The position numbers and the translations under genes were made by a program. Below the pieces are notes generated by a model that saw only the letters and a list, made by a program, of their open reading frames with translations, did not search any database and was not told where the DNA came from. Positions 35,801-43,017 of a stretch of DNA of 64,000 nucleotides are shown here, piece by piece. The stretch is from Plutella xylostella. Its lineage: Eukaryota > Arthropoda > Insecta > Lepidoptera > Plutellidae. Each line of letters starts with the position of its first letter. Positions within the stretch are counted from its first letter, which is position 1. The stretch is taken from assembly GCF_932276165.1 (NCBI RefSeq), contig NC_064012.1, positions 6,207,501-6,271,500 of the forward strand. Direction: 5' to 3'.

Positions 35801-38800
35801 AGATTTCAAATGAAATGTTTGAAAAAAATGGGATTGTTTGATGCCGGCATTTTGTGAGTGGAACTTTTTCATTGCTCGTGAGTGTATATGCTCTTGATTT
35901 ACATGTTAAAATAACGTTAATTTAAACTCTTATGAGCAGCTCCAAGGTTGTACGAATAAACAATTAGTTTTAGGACTTATTGATCATTCTCAAGTACTCA
36001 ATATGACCAGATAACAAAGCATTAACCTTTTCACAACCCTTATAAAACCTAAAGGCATTTCTTACAACCTAAGCTCGAATGAAATGTTACTTGGGGGTCT
36101 GGTGGGCATAGTATCATACATCATACTGTTCTATAGAAAGAATATTTTTTCGCCTGACACGTTCATAGCACGGTCATTGTATGATACGGTGTAGTGGGTA
36201 GAAAGCTTTAGGGTATTTTAACAGCATGCGGATTTGATTACGCTTGCGAGATTGCCCTGCACGCTTCACACAAGTATTCATTGTAACACGTGGAATATGC
36301 ACATGAGATGCGGTAAAATAGCGTGCGGTCAAAAGAGTATGACGGGCTGTTTTAGGGTAGCTATTTCTACGAAATACCGATGATCAAGGAGTATCCTTTG
36401 ATCATCGGTATTTCGTAGCTCACTATGCCGGTCCGCAGCGCATAATTTGCTTGTCGCTGCTTCCCGGAATAACACATATAGAGGTAGAAACGCGGAATGC
36501 GTTTCAATGCATTTTATTTGAACTATCGCTATCGCACATTATATGTCGGAACGGACGCAGGGACAAGCGACTATATACCTAGTCTGTATTAGGTTCTAGT
36601 TCGTTGAAAGGACTGATTTCCGAGTTACAATAGGCACAATACAATAATTCCCGTTTTACCCTGTAAGCCCTATATCGTGTATGTGATATAACGCAAAATT
36701 TTCCAACTCATTTTTCAGCGTGTTCGCCTCCACACCACGTTTTCGAATCATCATTTAAGATTATATTAGCCGGGATTGTACGTGACGAATTATCAGCCGC
36801 CCGGGCCGCATCGTTTATTAAAAATCTAATTAGCGGAACTGTCCTCTTGGGAGTTGAGCTTATAGAGACAACAGTGGACTGTGTCGTGGGATGAATGGAA
36901 CTGTGGTGATTTTTATTCATGACTCGAAGTACCTATGTAACTGATTTACTTGGCTTTATAGAATACTTCTTCTTTATAGAATGCTTATCTTTATCACAGA
37001 GTCAGGACAGGCGCGGATCCACCCATATGGGCAAGATGGGCATGCCCATCACCTAAATTACTAGCGATATCACACCACAGGATTTCAACATAATAATTTC
37101 GTTATTTTATCAGTTTCGTATGGCTATGGTTTTTTATAATTATGTTGGTGGTGATGATATCGGGTTATGCTAAATATTTATTTCCAACCAATTTTTTTAA
37201 TGAATTCTAAAACCATAAAATTTTCGGTCATGCCAAAATCCTGAGTTTCACCCCACAGCAAAAGTCACTATTTAGGTACTTATAATACGATACGAGTATG
37301 ATCTCAATTAACCAAATACTCACGGGAGTCACGGGCAATGAAATGGTGTCATTGAGAAAAGCACCAAATGACTCCTTAACGAAAAAGGCTAGCTTAATAA
37401 CGCCTTCTGCAACATCTAATAACGATAATATTTTTTTAATATTTTAAATTAAATATTTGAAAAAATTGGGTTCTTTTGGTGTCGACATTTTTACACTGTA
37501 AATTTTTCATTGCTCGCGAGTCAGAATAGATTTGTTACAAAATGATACGAGTTATGTGTATCTTGATAGTGTCCTTGGATCTTAAATATTTTTTGCAAAA
37601 AAAGCGTTTTTATTAAATAGCTGTAGGTATCGCAAAACTATTTGCCCTATCAAGATAAAAATAGCCTCAATTAAATGAGAATTTAGTCTATAGATTGGCA
37701 AGTTGCTTGGCGACCCTCCTTGCGGGGTGAAAGACGCGGAGGGGACGAGGTACCCAAGACGACAGCGGGTAGCGGGAGGGGTAGTGGTGGAGGGGAACGC
37801 GTGCACTGCATGTCATTGTTACGGCAGTCTCGGCCGCGCAGCCGAGGCGGCCACATGTCTTATATAGTCTGTCATAATTTGAGTGCGACCCACATGAGAT
37901 CATTGATCCTGAGACCATTAGTCTTAGGATGAGTGTTGAGGCCTTTTTAATATTATCGTTATATTATTATTAGGTATCTATAATTCGTCAACAAAATAAC
38001 GTTAAAAACAACAAATCGGATAATGTGAGACATATAGGGGCTTCTTGTAGAACAGCGTACCGGATCGGTCATGCTACGCGCCTAAAGGTTGGTACTGCGC
38101 AGTCAGATACGAAAAAGTAAACAACAAAGACGAAGAGTCCATATGACAGTGCGTCAGTTGTCAGTTCTTGTAACTAGGAAAGCAACCAAAATATATGTGA
38201 TTTAATGAAAGTAATTAATGAGCAAAACACAGAGAAAAATTACAAAATTGATGAAATTTTGAAAGAAAATGGTCATATCGTGCTTCGCCTACCCCCATAC
38301 CACCCGGAATTAAATCCTATTGAACTTGTGTGGCGGTACGTGAAAGGCGAGCTCGCAAGGACGTCGATTGAGTCTAACTTAGATAAAGAGATATGTAAAA
38401 GACTTAGAGTTGCTTTTCTCTAATTATTCGCCTGAAAAGTGGAGAAATTGTGACGACCACGTCATAAAAATTAAGACGAATATTATAAATCTGATAGAGT
38501 ATTTGACGATGTATTGGACAGGTATGTTATTGTTTATTTATAATTTAATGTAAATTAAACATAAAATATTATATGTGTACACTGAACTAATATGACTGGC
38601 GTACTCTAGTACATTATACTTCAAAGTAGGTATAATGTTTTTTGGTTTTTGTCTTAGATTTATAATTGAAGTTAATGAAAACGATGATGAAGATGAGGAT
38701 GACGACGACGATGAACAAGTTCAAACAGAGAGTGAACATGAAAGTGACATGGAAATTGATTTATAAAATAAAACACTTTAACATAAATAAATTCAAATTG

Positions 38801-41800
38801 GTAGATATTCTGAAGGTAAACATCCAAATTTTAATGCTGTCAAACTATAAATTTTAAGCTAAATATGACATTTACGGGAACACTCATAGAATAAAATTTT
38901 ACTTACGTCAGAAATAGTTACAAGCTATCGCGAGATTAATCCGGGCACACTTTTCTACGTGTGTAGCATGTCGTGCTACCTCGCCCCCGCCACTTCTTTC
39001 ACCCCGCAAGGAGGGTCGCCAAGTAACTTGCCACATTATAGTTGTATATATGTCGCAGGCATCAGGTTAAATCTCTTTTTTGGTGGAATCACTAGCGCGT
39101 TCATTGGATGGCGCTACTCAATTGTATGACTAGGCCGAACGTTGATTGTACAAGCGTCACAAAACGTCCAACTAGTTCGCGGACTTAAAATCAGTCAGGT
39201 GGTGAATAAAACAAATATGGCGTCTAACAGCGAACAGCTGACACAAAAAGCACCTGTATTGTTATTTTTTGCAAATAAATTAGATTTAAAGTGCGATATT
39301 TGTGTTAAAATAGTGTGACAACATGGATTTACCTATTAATACACCGCCGGCGGATAGTTTCAAAGAAAAAATTGCGGTGCAACTGGATAATTATGAACAA
39401 CAATATCAAGGTACGTTTATTGTTATTGTTTAGTTAATTTGTGAGATGAGAGCTATGTAACATAGTTTTTTTGTTGACTCTTGTCTGGTCATGTTCATCC
39501 TAACCAGACATTACAAAGTATTATTGTAAAGTAATATATTATACTATATCCCATTCAATCACTTCGCTGAATAACGTTCAGTCAAGACATTGGACGTTAC
39601 AGTCAACCACTTGACGAGTGGTTCTTTAGTCGTACAACTGAGTAGAGTCATCCAATGAACGGACTAGTGGTTCTATCAAAAAGGAGATTGAACGTTCGTT
39701 GAAACTCCTTTTTGATAGAATCACTAGCTCGTTCATTGAAAGTCACTATTCAATTGTATGAGGCCGAACGTTGATTGAACAAGTGTCAATAAACGTTCAA
39801 CTAGTTAGAATAGTATAGATTGAAACATAGCCGTTTGAACAGCGCGGACCTAAAATCAGTCAAGTGATTCTAATTTAGTTCAATATTTTCCCACTGCGGC
39901 GCTAGTAGTCACCAAAACAAATATGGCGTCAAACAGCTTCACAGGAAGCAACTGTTTTGATATTTTTTTCAGATAAATTAGCTTTAACGTGCGTTATTTG
40001 TGGTACAACACTTTAACAGCATGGATTTTCCTATATTTATGCCGCCGCTGGCTACTTTTAAAGTAAAAATGCGGCGAATCTGACTAATTACGAACCACAA
40101 AATCAAGGTATTCGAGGTCGATTGTTATTTTTTAGTTAATTTGTGAGATAGCTTTGTAGCATAGTGTTTTGTTGACTCTTGTCTGGTCATCACCCTAACC
40201 AAACATTACAAATTCGACTATATCCTATTCAACGACTTCGCTGAATGACGTTCAGTCAAGACTTTACATTCAACGACATGACGAGTTGTACTTATGATAT
40301 TCAATTAAATAGTTGACTGGTAGAAAATGCTTATAGCATTAAGTCCACCCTTTGTGTACTTATTTTTATATTTGTGAAATAAAAGATTAAATAAATAGTG
40401 TCATTCAATGAACGAGCTAGTTATTCAATCAAATATTCAACCAGATGACTACGACATATATTTATGTATACTTAAGTACGTTGTATAGTAGGTTCTACCT
40501 TTTTTGGCCTAAGATTTATTTGACCAATCTCATATTGCATAGTTGTTTGGTCAAAGTCTCGTTTCGCCGAAAATCGTATGGCATAGATCTCGTTTAGTAA
40601 AAAGTTATTTCGCATAATCTTGTTTAGCCTAGTAATGGTATGGCCAAATCTTGAATAGCCTAATAATGCTATGGCATACGTTATACAAACTAATATAATT
40701 TGTTTGGCTTTAACTTTGATGGAGCGTCTCCCTACATAGCGCAAACTGATGCCTTGTATTGTGGCCGCTATGTAGGAAACGCTCCGCTCCACTTCGCCGC
40801 GCTCCGCTTTGCTTTTGACAAAAATGTGCACCTAACACGCTTCTCCTCGCTTTGCTCGTCGTCGCACCTATCTTTAGGTTTCGATCCCATGTGGTATAAT
40901 GGCGTGTGTAATAATTATAATGGTCATTCACTTTCGATGTTTTGATCATTCAATATCGTGATTTCGGGATGTAGGAGAAAAATACCCCAATTTGTTCATT
41001 TACAACATACTTAATATAGTATTTATTAAAATAATATTAGGAGACACAAAATCATACCAATATGAACAATTTGAGCAAATGAAACTTAGGTGTTTCGAGT
41101 TTGTGCCAAAAGAATTTTATGCGAAACGAGTCTTTTGCCACATAATTCTTGGCGAAGTGATGATTCTACTAAAAAAGTTTAGACCTTACGAGTTATGCGA
41201 ACCGAGTATAGGGCAATAAAGATTAAGCGAGATGAGCGGAACCCTGTATAGTAACTTTTGCCGTAATACAGACTTTTATACGTAAAAAATCATAAGTACC
41301 CTTAATTTTTTCAGTTTTGAATTAAGTATTTAATAATGGTTGATCCAGAAAGCTTTTGAGGAGGAAAACTTGCATTTAGCATAACCATAATTATAATCAC
41401 TACGGCGAGGTAAAACCACCTTTTTTGACTTACCCATCACCTATTTTGAGGTCTGGATCCGCGCCTGAGTCAGGAGTTTAGTCTATACTATAGGTACTGA
41501 CGAAAAACGAACGCTGTCGTGCAAACGGGACGTTTAATTAAACGTTATAGAGTTGTGCGAAGCAGAGGTCGGAAACTAGTTTTTCGTCATTTAGAGTGAC
41601 CCTCTAGCATACCTAATATCGTAAAAAACGAAATACAAAGTAGACTTACAAATTCTGCGAGAATCGGTGCGCCTCGCGGCGTGAGATCTGGTTGACGCTG
41701 CATATGGTCACGGCCGGGAACGGAACGTCCCAGATAGCGCCGTGGGTGCTCTCGATCACCTGAGGGAGTCATCACGCTCGACAATCTCATCAAGACATAG

Positions 41801-42959
41801 ACCTGATGGGTTAACTCTATAAGTACTGACGATGACGAACGTGAGCTGCCGTGCAACAGCGAGATAGAGTCGTGGAATGAGCAGTAGCGCTTCGAATCTT
41901 AGTTTTTCGTCTTAGAGAGAGATCCCTCTGCTGCAGTGTTTGTCATCGACACACTGAAAAGTATACTCATAGAACAACGAGGATTCGGGGATAGCTACTA
42001 ATTTTATATTAATCAAAGATCTGCTAACTATATTTACTTACTGTTATTATGGGATTTCGCGCGTACCACCAATAGGCCGTGACTACAAAATATCCAGCAC
42101 AGAACACACTAGCAGCCACAGCTATAGCCCAGCACATCCTGGAAAAAGTAGGTAGGTACTTAATCTATTTTTAATAAGTATATAGGTAGGTACCAAAAGC
42201 TATGGCTACCTCCTGTGTAAGTTGCTAGTGATGATATGGACACTGGACAGGCCAAATCCTTTTTGACCAAGAAGATATTAAATAGGCAGGCTAACTAGAA
42301 TTAAATAAATATCAGTCCTCGCGGCTTCTTATTATAACCAATCACCTCAATTAACGAAACTGATCAAACCTTATAATCACTATCCACGATTCAGTCGTCG
42401 ACCTAAATAATAATCATTTACTGTCAGTACGGTGATGGAAAACATCGTGAGGAAACCTGCACATCTAGATTCTAGTTGTGGATCCTAAGTGCATTGTACT
42501 TATCCCAAAACGGCGACATGGTTCGCAAATCGCAACCTATCACGTGAGTACAATTGTGCTGCGAAAAGTGGGTGGCTCAGTGAGCCACCTCTGACTACCC
42601 CTTCGTGGATTACAGTCGCGATAATGCATAATATATGTACTGTCAGGTTTCACACCTAAGAACCGCAAGCAGAACTTGTGGCACTTATGAACTTAAAACC
42701 TACGTGTGACATTCTGATTTCATTGTCGGGATTAAATATATGTTGCACAAATATGGTTTTCGCGAAGTATACCTACCAATTTTCCAACACCTTCTACATA
42801 CCTTTCATAAAACGTGAGTCCTGGCATCACAATGTACTTGTACCCGTGCAGGTCAGTCCGATTGCAGAACTCTTCAAATGTTTTAAACCAGGATCTAGAC
42901 TTCGGTTTCTTTTGTACCTCCATCTTTTTTTCTTCCTCTTGCATTTTGTTCGGCATCAT
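11578..42959 (-). CDS. Pickpocket-type DEG/ENaC sodium channel, complete 12-exon gene
   Basis: Amiloride-sensitive, non-voltage-gated cation channel subunit of the plasma membrane; insect pickpocket proteins serve in mechanosensation, chemosensation and fluid handling. Exons (minus strand, 5' to 3'): 42959-42802, 42138-42042, 41759-41650, 34117-33952, 29637-29486, 29029-28894, 28106-27942, 26213-26078, 25726-25673, 25548-25407, 16869-16763, 11807-11578. Every junction has AG/GT and a compatible phase; the sum is 1653 nt, 550 residues plus stop. Visible landmarks: gating motif LHGYKY (His38-Gly39), TM1 about 54-76, FPAVTIC about 99-105, Cys-rich extracellular loop including PEQRKCYF and CxCIPFY, TM2 about 475-500 with the pore stretch FGGLLSLMLGFT, and a basic cytosolic tail. 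The introns are swollen by transposons. Which pickpocket paralogue this is cannot be told from sequence alone. An upstream non-coding exon is possible. Confidence 0.93.
11846..11962. mobile_element. MITE of the same family, one end only
   Basis: actcgccagcaatgataaag, then ttccagtgtcatggcg and aacagcgcatca, as in complete copies; the other end is lost. About 40 bp from the acceptor of channel exon 12. Confidence 0.55.
13755..14254. mobile_element. 500-bp hAT-like MITE, copy 1, in the twin-primed RTE
   Basis: TIR TAGGGCATGCAATACCG and its inverse, with a perfect 8-bp target duplication GTGGCCAG (13747-13754 and 14255-14262). Both ends carry arrays of the palindrome AATACCGGTATT. The uninterrupted RTE sequence at 33.7 kb confirms the empty site. 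Confidence 0.92.
14767..15309 (+). pseudogene. RTE endonuclease fragment inside the inverted 5' segment
   Basis: LATYNAQTLREEVKM, IIGLSEVRREGED, GGVGFIVNKSLVNNIVEIGS, VYAPTSKH: the N-terminal half of the APE-type endonuclease, ending at the insertion edge after KFTTHF. Confidence 0.85.
15460..16760. other. Channel intron 11 remainder, no gene recognised
   Basis: May include the 3'UTR of the Jockey/CR1-like LINE up to an undefined point. Short frames only. Confidence 0.5.
15933..15956. repeat. 24-base T run
   Basis: Preceded by aataaatattttttca. It could be the poly-A end of an unrecognised minus-strand retroelement or simple sequence. Confidence 0.8.
16763..16869 (-). CDS. Pickpocket channel exon 11 (pre-TM2)
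   Basis: Phase 2 to 1: FKDVVLTNQSLVNVFFNDLV then TRYRRDVYLNWQNLL, the conserved V.VFF....TRYRRD....W..LL block leading into TM2. Preceded by an 8.5 kb intron full of transposons. Confidence 0.93.
16990..17130. other. CpG- and GC-rich island within channel intron 11 side region
   Basis: About 140 bp of GCC/CCG-rich sequence (gccgcgccgccaccgccgcc) amid AT-rich DNA, about 120 bp upstream (gene sense) of channel exon 11. Both strands have short open frames, but none resembles a known protein. Could be regulatory or a fossil first exon. Confidence 0.35.
18276..19351 (-). mobile_element. RTE LINE 3' fragment, 5'-truncated
   Basis: (ATC)n tail at 18276, then on the minus strand the C-terminus (VGRPP, KWQWAGHIARRTDGRW) and RT fragments with frameshifts, up to the ..AFVDY block near 19351. 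Confidence 0.85.
19357..19676 (-). mobile_element. tRNA-derived SINE, full length
   Basis: Flanked by an 11-bp duplication ACGCTAAGGTT (19346-19356 and 19677-19687). The tRNA-like head on the minus strand has an A box (TAGCTCAGTCGGG) and B box (GGTTCAAATC); the body contains the conserved ggtttcctcacgatgttttc; the tail is a TATTC-type repeat. Confidence 0.88.
21066..22994 (+). mobile_element. 5'-truncated, decayed RTE LINE
   Basis: Related to the 31-33.9 kb element but diverged. Begins in the linker (KLSSETLELMRQGREFPSAG), then FYGQLY, NNKAPGEDRITTELLKVG, a frameshift in the RT core, FADDIVIMAE and the C-terminus VGRPPARWTDDLRRVAGSGW, ending VQQWMIIG and a gctgatgatg tail. At least two stops and several frameshifts. 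Confidence 0.88.
23258..23516. mobile_element. 260-bp TIR MITE (TACAGGGTGTCCC ends)
   Basis: Inverted ends tacagggtgtcccaaattaa / catgggacatcctgta, extended by gtgcacatcc / ggatgtgcaa; TA flanks. Confidence 0.72.
23520..25065. other. Channel intron 10 sequence, no gene recognised
   Basis: AT-rich, a short TAAA repeat at 24698-24713, no recognised element between the MITE at 23.26 kb and the repeat block at 25.07 kb. Confidence 0.5.
25070..25155 (+). repeat. Diverged copy of the 9.0-kb repeat block
   Basis: catcacgacctattacgtcc, ggttctctttccaatgaa, ggcctagtccacg align with the minus strand of 8990-9065. Confidence 0.5.
25166..25385 (+). mobile_element. Short Helitron-like element
   Basis: Starts TCCTAATCC...AATATTATAAATGCGAAAG, has a (TGTC)n stretch and ends gcgcgggaactgctag between A and T, with a GC-rich subterminal stem. 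This is the familiar short non-autonomous lepidopteran Helitron shape. It ends about 22 bp from the exon 10 donor of the channel gene. Confidence 0.7.
25407..25548 (-). CDS. Pickpocket channel exon 10 (CLPDC block)
   Basis: Phase 1 to 2: ...EYLECLPDCEHYDYPLEVAL, the CLP-C block near the end of the extracellular domain. Donor GTAAGT lies about 24 bp from a Helitron-like element. Confidence 0.92.
25673..25726 (-). CDS. Pickpocket channel exon 9 (short Cys exon)
   Basis: 54 nt, phase 1 to 1: SERICNFSDMDCLETTR. The small size is unusual, but both splice sites are good (TTTTCACAG and GTAAGT) and the phases fit both neighbours. The conserved I-C...D..C-L pair supports it. Confidence 0.87.
26078..26213 (-). 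CDS. Pickpocket channel exon 8 (CxCIPFY block)
   Basis: Phase 0 to 1: KKLNNLKYYSYHNCMALRRM then IIKKHCQCIPFYVP. The C..........C.C.PF..P pattern is typical of DEG/ENaC channels. Donor GTATTT. Confidence 0.93.
27221..27467. mobile_element. Foldback element in channel intron 7
   Basis: Arms of about 40 bp (tgtcacccccacagacctgt ... gacaacgc) with a middle shared with 30723-30797 in inverse orientation (gtgacgtgactgacgtgaca). A gcaacaccctgta end follows at 27487. Confidence 0.55.
27771..27853. mobile_element. MITE of the ACTCGCGAGCAATGAAAAAG family, short copy
   Basis: acactagcgagcagcgagat ... ggtggaactttttcattgca, internally deleted. Confidence 0.6.
27942..28106 (-). CDS. Pickpocket channel exon 7 (PEQRKCYF block)
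   Basis: Phase 0 to 0, 55 codons: ILIDNAYNLPELDSPTRLVS..., then LFLPEQRKCYFNTE. The P-x-QR-x-CYF-x-x-E motif is diagnostic for the family. Donor GTAAGT. Confidence 0.94.
28195..28327. mobile_element. MITE of the CTGAGTTGCAGAAAGG family, copy 2 (left end damaged)
   Basis: Shares ttttaagctaatgtcggcat and ends tgcaactcagca. In channel intron 6. Confidence 0.6.
28618..28753 (-). CDS. Pickpocket channel exon 6A (downstream copy, possible alternative exon)
   Basis: Exactly 136 nt and phase 2 to 0, like 6B, and nearly identical from DQHSPP onward; only the first residues differ (SRSK instead of SNST). The acceptor TTTCATCAAAAG is weaker. Including both copies would break the frame, so they must be mutually exclusive if 6A is used. 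No stop or frameshift is present. Confidence 0.6.
28894..29029 (-). CDS. Pickpocket channel exon 6B (upstream copy of a duplicated exon)
   Basis: Phase 2 to 0, 136 nt. Encodes SNSTDQHSPPTPRRVASCGY then QTALTVLLNNDLEDYYSTAI, matching the pickpocket G...LTVLLN...DYY block. It has a good pyrimidine-rich acceptor (ACCTTCCAG) and donor GTACTT. Probably the default exon. Confidence 0.9.
29234..29433. mobile_element. MITE of the ACTCGCGAGCAATGAAAAAG family in channel intron 5
   Basis: tacactcacgagcatggaag ... ggaacttattcattgcccgt, then gagtgta. Confidence 0.65.
29486..29637 (-). CDS. Pickpocket channel exon 5 (Cys-rich loop)
   Basis: Phase 0 to 2, 50 codons: LSPARLCKVLVQRCMW..., then CGLLFRPLMTQFGLCCTFN, the family signature in which a C..LF...T..G.C..FN block precedes the palm domain. 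Acceptor TTCCAG, donor GTAAGA. Confidence 0.93.
30012..30165 (-). pseudogene. Decayed duplicate of pickpocket exon 4 (copy 1)
   Basis: Almost the same sequence as copy 2, with the same 10-nt deletion and frameshift, and the same 3' flank (...ctactagcgcca) and adjacent MITE. The duplicated unit is about 500 bp and contains exon plus MITE. Confidence 0.8.
30183..30488. mobile_element. MITE of the same family next to exon-4 copy 1, with a second MITE inside
   Basis: gtcgcgagcaatgaaatag ... gtggaacgttttcattgctc. A TACAGGGTGTTGCA-type element (30316-30436) is inserted inside. Confidence 0.7.
30535..30690 (-). pseudogene. Decayed duplicate of pickpocket exon 4 (copy 2)
   Basis: Closely matches exon 4 (LHSVFQASAQQKQRL is identical) and keeps the flanking donor region, but lacks 10 nt after QQKQRL, which shifts the frame to an early stop. 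The acceptor side also diverges. It shares the 10-nt loss with copy 1, so the loss predates the last duplication. Confidence 0.8.
30702..30952. mobile_element. MITE of the same family next to exon-4 copy 2
   Basis: ctcgtgagcaatgaaaag ... ggatctttttcattgctcgc. The interior shares the nested element with the copy at 30183, but its left half is replaced by sequence related to 27285-27345. Confidence 0.65.
31194..31823 (+). pseudogene. RTE endonuclease domain (APE type), frame broken after 31800
   Basis: 209-residue reading frame with LATYNARTLRE, IIGLSEVRR, GGVGFIVNK, VYAPTSK and GMGDFNAKLG, the conserved blocks of the EEP/APE endonuclease that nicks target DNA. Coding continues in another frame past the stop. 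Confidence 0.85.
31972..33916 (+). pseudogene. RTE reverse transcriptase and C-terminal domain, one frameshift
   Basis: Two overlapping frames (31972-33087 and 32969-33916) form the RT: LLKNYRPIALLSHVYKLFSR, AFVDYEKAFDSIE, GVRQGDVISPKLF, RFADDIVIMAE, then the RTE C-terminus ending VGRPPTRWSDDLRKVAGSRW and EAYVQQWTIEG. The frame changes near 33020. Confidence 0.88.
33952..34117 (-). CDS. Pickpocket channel exon 4 (intact copy of a triplicated exon)
   Basis: Phase 2 to 0, 55 full codons: KLPDNVTSEEVFSALG..., ending DHMFRI before GTGAGT. It is the only one of three related copies (the others near 30540-30690 and 30010-30160) that keeps the reading frame. A nearly full-length RTE LINE sits 24 bp downstream of its donor. 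Confidence 0.9.
34852..35104 (-). mobile_element. tRNA-derived SINE, second family
   Basis: The minus-strand head GGCGTAGTGGTTAGTGACCC has a classic A box, with a B box GGTTCGATTCCCGGC, followed by a ggggcagatatttg body. Unlike the 5.1-kb family in the body. Confidence 0.85.
35651..35887. mobile_element. MITE of the ACTCGCGAGCAATGAAAAAG family, complete copy
   Basis: tacactcacgggcaatgaaa ... ggaactttttcattgctcgt, then gagtgta, with TA on both sides. Inside the 2-kb TIR element. Confidence 0.7.
36367..36418. repeat. 52-bp almost perfect palindrome
   Basis: Arms ctacgaaataccgatgatca and the exact inverse, with a short centre (aggagtatccttt region). Lies in channel intron 3, outside any recognised element. 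Confidence 0.85.
37320..37524. mobile_element. MITE of the same family in channel intron 3
   Basis: cacgggcaatgaaatggtgt ... aatttttcattgctcgcgag; the interior caccaaatgactcctta matches the 35.65-kb copy. Confidence 0.65.
37693..39036. mobile_element. IS630/Tc1-like DNA transposon, internally deleted
   Basis: 39-bp inverted ends (TGGCAAGTTGCTTGGCGACC, continuing to GGGGTGAAAGA) at 37696-37734 and 38995-39033, with one difference. A TA pair lies three bases outside each end. It holds only the C-terminal part of a DDE transposase. Confidence 0.78.
38205..38767 (+). pseudogene. DDE transposase C-terminal remnant (IS630/Tc1 type)
   Basis: LRLPPYHPELNPIELVWRYV is the hallmark of DDE_3 transposases around the last catalytic acid. 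A frameshift at 38418 is followed by YSPEKWRNCDDHVIKIK in another frame, then an apparent intron and an acidic tail (NENDDEDEDDDDDE) ending at 38767. The N-terminal and first catalytic parts are missing. Confidence 0.75.
39072..39687. mobile_element. About 615-bp TIR element with a coding mini-exon, copy I
   Basis: Inverted ends of the form ttttggtggaatcactagcg / cgaactagtggttctatcaaaa, with the internal block ttcattggatg near each end. Contains an ATG exon (39323-39410) with a GTACGT donor. Adjacent to a diverged copy II. Confidence 0.65.
39323..39410 (+). CDS. Putative first coding exon inside the 39-kb TIR element
   Basis: ATG followed by 28 codons (MDLPINTPPADSFKEKIAVQ...) to a consensus-like donor GTACG. 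Copy II carries a related but broken version near 40022 (MDFPIFMPPLATFK). The conservation suggests it was once the first exon of the element's transposase; the rest is missing. Function unknown. Confidence 0.4.
39705..40448. mobile_element. Related TIR element, copy II, diverged
   Basis: Starts ctcctttttgatagaatcac and ends near attcaatcaaatattcaacc. The middle aligns with copy I (ggccgaacgttgattg, aaaatcagtcaagtg, aaacaaatatggcgtc). In direct orientation right after copy I. Confidence 0.6.
40495..41245. repeat. Inverted degenerate minisatellite arms around a GC-rich core
   Basis: Arms (40495-40715 and 40985-41240) are made of loosely repeated words such as ctcgttt, tatggcata, tttggcc and their inverses (aaacgag, atgcgaa). 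The core at 40725-40800 has an inverted pair gcgtctccctacatagcg / cgctatgtaggaaacgc. Confidence 0.5.
41650..41759 (-). CDS. Pickpocket channel exon 3 (post-TM1, FPAVTIC block)
   Basis: Phase 0 to 2. Encodes GAIWDVPFPAVTICSVNQIS, the highly conserved extracellular stretch just after TM1 of pickpocket proteins. Acceptor CCTCAG, donor GTAAGT. Confidence 0.94.
42042..42138 (-). CDS. Pickpocket channel exon 2 (TM1)
   Basis: Phase 2 to 0. Encodes MCWAIAVAASVFCAGYFVV and following residues, the first transmembrane helix, ending NPIIT before a GTAAGT donor. The acceptor is TTTTTCCAG. Confidence 0.92.
42425..42640 (+). mobile_element. SINE body fragment, head missing
   Basis: Contains aacatcgtgaggaaacctgc and tgggtggctcagtgagccac, matching the body of the SINE at 5.1 kb in the opposite orientation. 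The tRNA head is absent. Confidence 0.78.
42802..42959 (-). CDS. Pickpocket channel exon 1 (N-terminus, HG gating motif)
   Basis: Encodes the cytosolic N-terminus: a Lys/Glu-rich start, then WFKTFEEFCNRTDLHGYKY, the conserved pre-TM1 block of DEG/ENaC channels with the His-Gly gating pair. The donor GTATGT follows ...GAAAG (phase 2). The first Met of the frame at 42959 is used; an in-frame stop lies a short way upstream. Confidence 0.92.
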
Positions 42960-43017
42960 TGAACTTATTTTCCTCCAGGACCGGCTTTCCAGTCAAAAGA
43001 CTTAAGGGCACCAAATG

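Larger units (their letters stand above)
34153..36205. mobile_element. About 2-kb TIR element with AACCTT-rich ends
   Basis: An inverted repeat of about 45 bp at the ends (CCCACTACACCGTATCATA then ..ATGAC.GTGCTATGAACGT). The interior has many AACCTT/AACCTA words. No transposase. It contains the 34.85-kb SINE and a smaller MITE at 35.65 kb. Lies in the intron upstream of channel exon 4. Confidence 0.6.
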
